Shown here: one piece after another, positions 60,532-64,000 of the stretch
Layout: each line of letters opens with the position of its first letter
How positions within the stretch are numbered: the first letter of the stretch is position 1
Source of the DNA: Tritrichomonas musculus
Lineage: Eukaryota > Parabasalia > Tritrichomonadida > Tritrichomonadidae
Reading direction: 5' to 3'
Assembly: GCA_039105265.1 (NCBI GenBank)
Contig: JAPFFF010000012.1
Location: 4,278,001 to 4,342,000, forward strand
Length of the DNA stretch: 64,000 nucleotides
Made by a program: the position numbers and the translations under genes
Notes under the pieces: generated by a model
What the model saw: only the letters and a program-made list of their open reading frames with translations
Databases searched by the model: none
What the model was told of the DNA's origin: nothing

Positions 60532-60798
60532 ATGTCCTTTCACTCACAAGTGAGTTCAAACTCTACGAGTTACGAACAAAAACGAACCATTCATGATGAT
60601 AAAAGAATGAATCACTACGATAGATTACAACTTAAAATGCAAAAAGAACGTACCAGAATTAATTCTGCACCAACTGTTAAGAAATATGAGGATAAAGGAA
60701 GTATTCAACATGAACCTCAAGTATCAACAACAAAAAAATTGAATTTTCACACTTATTCATTAAATCATTCAGTTGTCCCTCGATGCGATAAAATCTAA
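60532..60798 (+). CDS. Element C small basic protein
   Basis: The 88 residues are polar and basic (SYEQKRTIHDDKRMNHYDRL) without a known motif. It stands alone on the plus strand between minus-strand genes. A hairpin, AGCTTG-AG-CAAGCT (60813-60826), follows its stop. Confidence 0.4.
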   Translation: MSFHSQVSSNSTSYEQKRTIHDDKRMNHYDRLQLKMQKERTRINSAPTVKKYEDKGSIQHEPQVSTTKKLNFHTYSLNHSVVPRCDKI

Positions 60799-60812
60799 AA
60801 TATTTATATTTT

Positions 60813-60826
60813 AGCTTGAGCAAGCT
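60813..60826. repeat. Hairpin between convergent small genes
   Basis: AGCTTG-AG-CAAGCT forms a 6-bp stem between the stops of the genes at 60798 and 60834. Confidence 0.6.
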
Positions 60827-60833
60827 GCGAAAT

Positions 60834-61295
60834 CTAATCCAACATTTGTTGGTTAATATATTTGGCAATCTGATTTACAGTATTGGTTAATTCAGCAATT
60901 TTTTTATCTAATGTTGTGAATTTGAGTTCATAGCTTTGTTTCAAATCTTTAATCTCGTTATCAAAAGTTGACAAATTTTGTGAGAACATACTTTTGAGAT
61001 TCTCAATATCTGCTTTAATAACATCTTGTTCAAGTTCTTTCAATTCATTAGTTTTGACAACTTTCTTTAAAAATATATCTCCCCCAACTCGTTTTGTACC
61101 TTCTTTTTGACAATTCTTTTTTGTGATTCTGTATTCAACACCATCTGGTGTAACAATTTTGTAAACCCGATTTAGATATTGAGTCGTCTGGTTGTTCATG
61201 TCATCTTTGTGTTTCTGATAGTACAGATTGAACTCCTCAATTGATTTAAAATTCTTTATTTCAGTAGTTATTTCATTAATTACTTTCAAATCCAT
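60834..61295 (-). CDS. Element C coiled-coil protein
   Basis: The 153 residues have a compact N-terminal half (VYKIVTPDGVEYRITKKNCQ) and a C-terminal coiled coil (NLSTFDNEIKDLKQSYELKF and AELTNTVNQIAKYINQQML). A fibre-like or assembly role is possible. The T run at its leader also follows the stop of the next upstream gene. Confidence 0.5.
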   Translation of the reverse strand: MDLKVINEITTEIKNFKSIEEFNLYYQKHKDDMNNQTTQYLNRVYKIVTPDGVEYRITKKNCQKEGTKRVGGDIFLKKVVKTNELKELEQDVIKADIENLKSMFSQNLSTFDNEIKDLKQSYELKFTTLDKKIAELTNTVNQIAKYINQQMLD

Positions 61296-61325
61296 TTAAA
61301 ATAAAAAAATACAATTTAATCATTT

Positions 61326-61580
61326 TCATGCTACTTCATCAATTAAACTTTTACCAATTTTAAGACCTTTGTCAGCAAAATTTAATCCTGTATCAATTGC
61401 TCTAACAGCATCACCAATAAGAGGTATTTCACCCAAAACAGGTTTTACAGCATTAGTTACTCTTTTACCAACTTCAACAACTTTGGGAAGTGCTTTACCA
61501 ACCTTAGTTGCAACATTCTTAATTGTATTACCTACAGATTTAAAAGCGTTTTTCATTTTTTTGAAGATTCCGATACCCAT
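61326..61580 (-). CDS. Element C small amphipathic protein (pVI-like candidate)
   Basis: Starting at the ATG 61580, the 84-residue product opens MGIGIFKKMKNAFKSVGNTI, an amphipathic helix, then a Lys/Val-rich middle and a hydrophobic IPLIGDAVRAIDTGL. A second ATG at 61589 is possible. A longer upstream extension would overlap the capsid gene and is unlikely. Its head matches the element B protein at 44698. It lies next to the capsid gene, consistent with a minor capsid role. Confidence 0.55.
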   Translation of the reverse strand: MGIGIFKKMKNAFKSVGNTIKNVATKVGKALPKVVEVGKRVTNAVKPVLGEIPLIGDAVRAIDTGLNFADKGLKIGKSLIDEVA

Positions 61581-61629
61581 TGTTTTCATTACGAAAAAAG
61601 ACCCATAATAGTACTTTTTTTGTTTATCA

Positions 61630-61646
61630 TTCAAACTTCGTTTGAA
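61630..61646. repeat. Hairpin between the pVI-like and capsid genes
   Basis: TTCAAAC-TTC-GTTTGAA, a 7-bp stem with a triloop, lies in the divergent promoter gap. Confidence 0.65.
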
Positions 61647-61672
61647 AGTCTTTTTATTCCATAAAAAGTCAA

Positions 61673-63697
61673 ATGTTGTATCGCAACGAAAGAGCACATA
61701 ATTACAAAATTGAAGCAGGAAACGTTCTTGATACATTTAATAAGATGCGTGAAATGATTAATACTAATGATGGTACACGCTCATTTTCATTCAGAACTGT
61801 TGATTGTCATGACCAACCTGCACCATTTCATCAAGGACAATATTCTCAAATCTCATTAACGCATCCAGACCATTTCATTTCTGATGTTGATAAAGGATTC
61901 TTAACATTTCATGTCAAATTGGATTTACAATTGAATACTGATTTAGCTAAATTACAACAAATTGATGACCCAAATAACTTCTACAAATTATTCGTCGGAC
62001 TTAAATCTTCAAATCAATTATTCGACAGATTGGAAATTCTTCATAATAATGTAAATGTTGGATATCAGCAAAACGAATGTGTTCGAGAAGGATTTCTATA
62101 CTCTGCTGTGAAACCAGAAACTGAAAAAAAGCGAAGACGATTTGTTCATTCACTTTGGGAAAACGTTTCAAATTATTCACAAACTGTTGCAGGTACTTAT
62201 GTTAATCTAAATTCATTCAAATCTAATGGTAAATCACAAGTTGAATTTGATTTGAACGTTCCATTTGATGATTTACTTGCCCTTCAAGCTTTCGATTTAT
62301 TCCCAAATGGAATCATAGGTGATTTATCAATTCGTTTCCAAGTAACTCCTGCAGGATTAGTTTGGGCAGCAATTGACCCTTATACTGTTGCTGAAACAAA
62401 GGCTTATCTTGAAGATAATGATTCTGTTACATCTGCTGAATTAGAACGATTGAAAGAAATTAAAGCTCGCGGTCATTTGAAACATCAATTTACACAAATT
62501 GGTAATGAAGCTATTATACCAGGACCTGGAACTCCATCTCCAGACCCATCTCCCGAACCATCTCCTGAACCAACTCCAGACCCATCTCCTGAACCAACTC
62601 CAACACCTGTTAAATACAAGATTCAATATCGAATTGGTGAACAATGGGATAATGATGATGGAAGTACTGGTTACACTGATATTCTTACAGATTTGGAATT
62701 CAATTTCAGTTACACAAAGGAAGAATTTGAAGAATTTGGACTCCAACCAGGTGCAACTGATGAAGAAATTTGTGTTCATAATCCTGCTGTAACATTACCT
62801 CCATTAAATCATTCTGACAAGAATGGAAGATATTATGCTTGGCAAATTGTTAAAACACCAGTTGTTTCTGCTAAGCAGACTCTTCAATCAATTCATGATG
62901 CTAAATTACAACTTCACAACGAAACATATTCATCACAGAAAGCCACATTAACTGTAAACAGAATGACAATCACATTATGTAAATCAAATATGCAAGGTTA
63001 TGGTGTCTGTGAATCTACTCGCAGAGGTATTGAAAATATTCTCCGTGAAGGAATTATAATCCCATCTCAGAAAGTTGATTACCATTCATTCCCAATTGCT
63101 CCTGCCGCAAATGGAATTAAGTCAACATTGAATATTCCATTAATTAATGTTACAACAATGTCAATTATGTTTCCAAAGCATCATAATGACCTCACTGTTT
63201 TCGAAAATCCAGTATATCAAAATTGTTATCTCAATATTGGAGGAAAGAACTTCCCAGATGAAAATGTTTCAACAATTGGTGCAAGATTCTTTGAGAATCA
63301 ATTAACCGCTGGAGACCTTGATGCAATCGCATTACAATGCACTAAAGAATTTGAGGACTCAATGACTATGCCAAAGAATGATGCAAACGGAGTTCGCTAC
63401 AAGAATACTTTAAGTGATGCTTCTAGCTTTGTTTTCAATATTCAAACTGAACGTTCATCTGCTGGTTATTGTTATGATGGTTTGGATGGTGGATTTGGTA
63501 ACATTCAAGTTCAGGTTAATGGTCAACCAATATATACAGGTCCAAATGATACTTACTATAATGTTAATGAAGAAGGTACAGTACATCCACCCCCAACACA
63601 ATTATGGCTCACAAGAGATACCTATTTCAAATTAAGTTTGAATGGTTTAGAGTACATCGATGATGAATCTCCAGCTGGTTCACAAATAAACGCATAA
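61673..63697 (+). CDS. Element C major capsid protein (double jelly-roll)
   Basis: The 674-residue product has the Polinton major capsid pattern: SFSFRTVDCHDQPAPFHQGQ near the start, KGFLTFHVKLDLQL and LFDRLEILHNNVNVGYQQNE in the first jelly roll, FDLNVPFDDLLALQAFDLFP at its end, and a second beta-rich half. Between them a Pro-rich linker (about residues 282-309, PDPSPEPSPEPTPDPSPEP) leads into an extra beta domain (about 310-390). This inserted domain may sit on the capsid surface. The length is on the large side for the family because of it. Confidence 0.85.
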   Translation: MLYRNERAHNYKIEAGNVLDTFNKMREMINTNDGTRSFSFRTVDCHDQPAPFHQGQYSQISLTHPDHFISDVDKGFLTFHVKLDLQLNTDLAKLQQIDDPNNFYKLFVGLKSSNQLFDRLEILHNNVNVGYQQNECVREGFLYSAVKPETEKKRRRFVHSLWENVSNYSQTVAGTYVNLNSFKSNGKSQVEFDLNVPFDDLLALQAFDLFPNGIIGDLSIRFQVTPAGLVWAAIDPYTVAETKAYLEDNDSVTSAELERLKEIKARGHLKHQFTQIGNEAIIPGPGTPSPDPSPEPSPEPTPDPSPEPTPTPVKYKIQYRIGEQWDNDDGSTGYTDILTDLEFNFSYTKEEFEEFGLQPGATDEEICVHNPAVTLPPLNHSDKNGRYYAWQIVKTPVVSAKQTLQSIHDAKLQLHNETYSSQKATLTVNRMTITLCKSNMQGYGVCESTRRGIENILREGIIIPSQKVDYHSFPIAPAANGIKSTLNIPLINVTTMSIMFPKHHNDLTVFENPVYQNCYLNIGGKNFPDENVSTIGARFFENQLTAGDLDAIALQCTKEFEDSMTMPKNDANGVRYKNTLSDASSFVFNIQTERSSAGYCYDGLDGGFGNIQVQVNGQPIYTGPNDTYYNVNEEGTVHPPPTQLWLTRDTYFKLSLNGLEYIDDESPAGSQINA

Positions 63698-63756
63698 AAT
63701 TGAGATTTGATTTGAGATATTTTTTTTTGCTTCTGAATTACCTTATTGTATTCGAA
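63698..63756. promoter_or_regulatory. T run between capsid and integrase genes
   Basis: The T run 63720-63728 lies 23 bases after the capsid stop and 28 before the next ATG. It fits both the trailer and leader pattern of element C. Confidence 0.4.
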
Positions 63757-64000
63757 ATGTCAAAAACAAAATCTCTCAGAATTTATGATAAAGAATATCC
63801 TTCATTATTGAAATATCCATTCAAATCGAAATACAAATACGTTGAAACTGATTTACAACCTGTTTTCAACACAAACATTAAAACAGAACCTTTCATACCT
63901 GATTTCAAACTCAAAGCATGCAAAAAAATGTCAAAACCAAATTTCTCAAATGAACCAGGATGTTGGGAAGCCGATTTGATGTTCTCACATTATTATGCAG
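63757..64000 (+). CDS. Start of the element C integrase, cut by the window end
   Basis: The 81 visible codons start MSKTKSLRIYDKEYPSLLKY and reach EPGCWEADLMFSHYYA. The WxxDLM stretch is where retroviral-type integrases place the first catalytic aspartate, as in the element B enzyme (GGYQMDTF). The remainder lies outside. An integrase at the right end suggests that the element ends within about 1-2 kb. Confidence 0.65.
   Translation, partial: MSKTKSLRIYDKEYPSLLKYPFKSKYKYVETDLQPVFNTNIKTEPFIPDFKLKACKKMSKPNFSNEPGCWEADLMFSHYYA

Larger units (their letters stand above)
49607..64000 (+). mobile_element. Element C: full-size Polinton, running past the window end
   Basis: Genes in order: an unassigned repeat-type protein, polymerase B, HNH protein, KilA-N protein, second HNH-like protein and an unassigned protein (all plus). 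Then come packaging ATPase, small membrane protein, Pro/Gln-rich protein and small coiled-coil protein (minus), a small plus-strand gene, then a coiled-coil protein and a pVI-like protein (minus). The major capsid protein and integrase follow (plus). This is the complete Polinton core apart from a visible protease. The right end lies outside. The left edge is inferred from the end of element A. Most genes look whole; the ATPase gene looks broken, about one break. Confidence 0.85.

Noticed and set aside
39050-64000. Integrated retrovirus or LTR element, suggested by the integrases
   Set aside because: No reverse transcriptase or direct long terminal repeats are seen; the integrases sit with packaging ATPase, capsid and polymerase B, the Polinton set.

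Overview
The window looks like a chromosome segment of a trichomonad protist, most likely Tritrichomonas or a close relative. It is very AT-rich, and I saw no introns. Several genes carry a trichomonad Inr start signal (TCA followed by T/C and A/T) 4-25 bases before the ATG. The families fit too: Myb regulators, CAMK-type kinases, BTB-like proteins, a BspA-type leucine-rich remnant, a repeat-rich membrane surface protein, a bacterial-type ROK sugar kinase, and long Maverick/Polinton elements. No database search was run, so species and family names rest on recognised motifs.

Positions 1-34400 are ordinary host DNA. In order they hold the tail of a gene cut by the window edge, a two-repeat Myb protein, a possible decayed surface-protein gene, a protein kinase, a tRNA cluster (Glu, Asp, Glu), a 950-residue coiled-coil protein, pyroglutamyl peptidase I, a RELCH-like LisH/HEAT protein, two BTB-plus-Tubby-like paralogues either side of a ubiquitin-like protein and a caspase-like protein, and tRNA-Pro. 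Two small hAT-like elements follow, then a 1216-residue surface protein built on an FxxSxx-type hexapeptide repeat, a BspA-like remnant, a HAD phosphatase, two unassigned proteins, a ROK fructokinase with one in-frame TGA, and a cut-down Rab GTPase.

Positions 34493-38175 form a non-coding hAT-like element with a perfect 8-bp target duplication and other inverted repeats nested inside it.

Positions 39050-64000 are virus-like DNA of the Maverick/Polinton kind, treated here as fossils. Element A (two pieces, 39050-40862 and 48018-49606) is an old broken fragment. Element B (40863-48017) is a young compact element inserted into a gene of A. It has 455-bp terminal repeats with only 3 differences, a 5-bp target duplication, an integrase and a packaging ATPase, but no visible DNA polymerase B. 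Element C (from about 49607, running off the window) is a full-size Polinton with polymerase B, HNH and KilA-N proteins, packaging ATPase, major capsid protein and the start of an integrase.

The most unusual signals are the 52-bp inverted arms nested inside B's terminal repeats, the T-tracts and short triloop hairpins punctuating C's genes, the hAT-like element carrying a minisatellite, and the BTB-Tubby protein pair.
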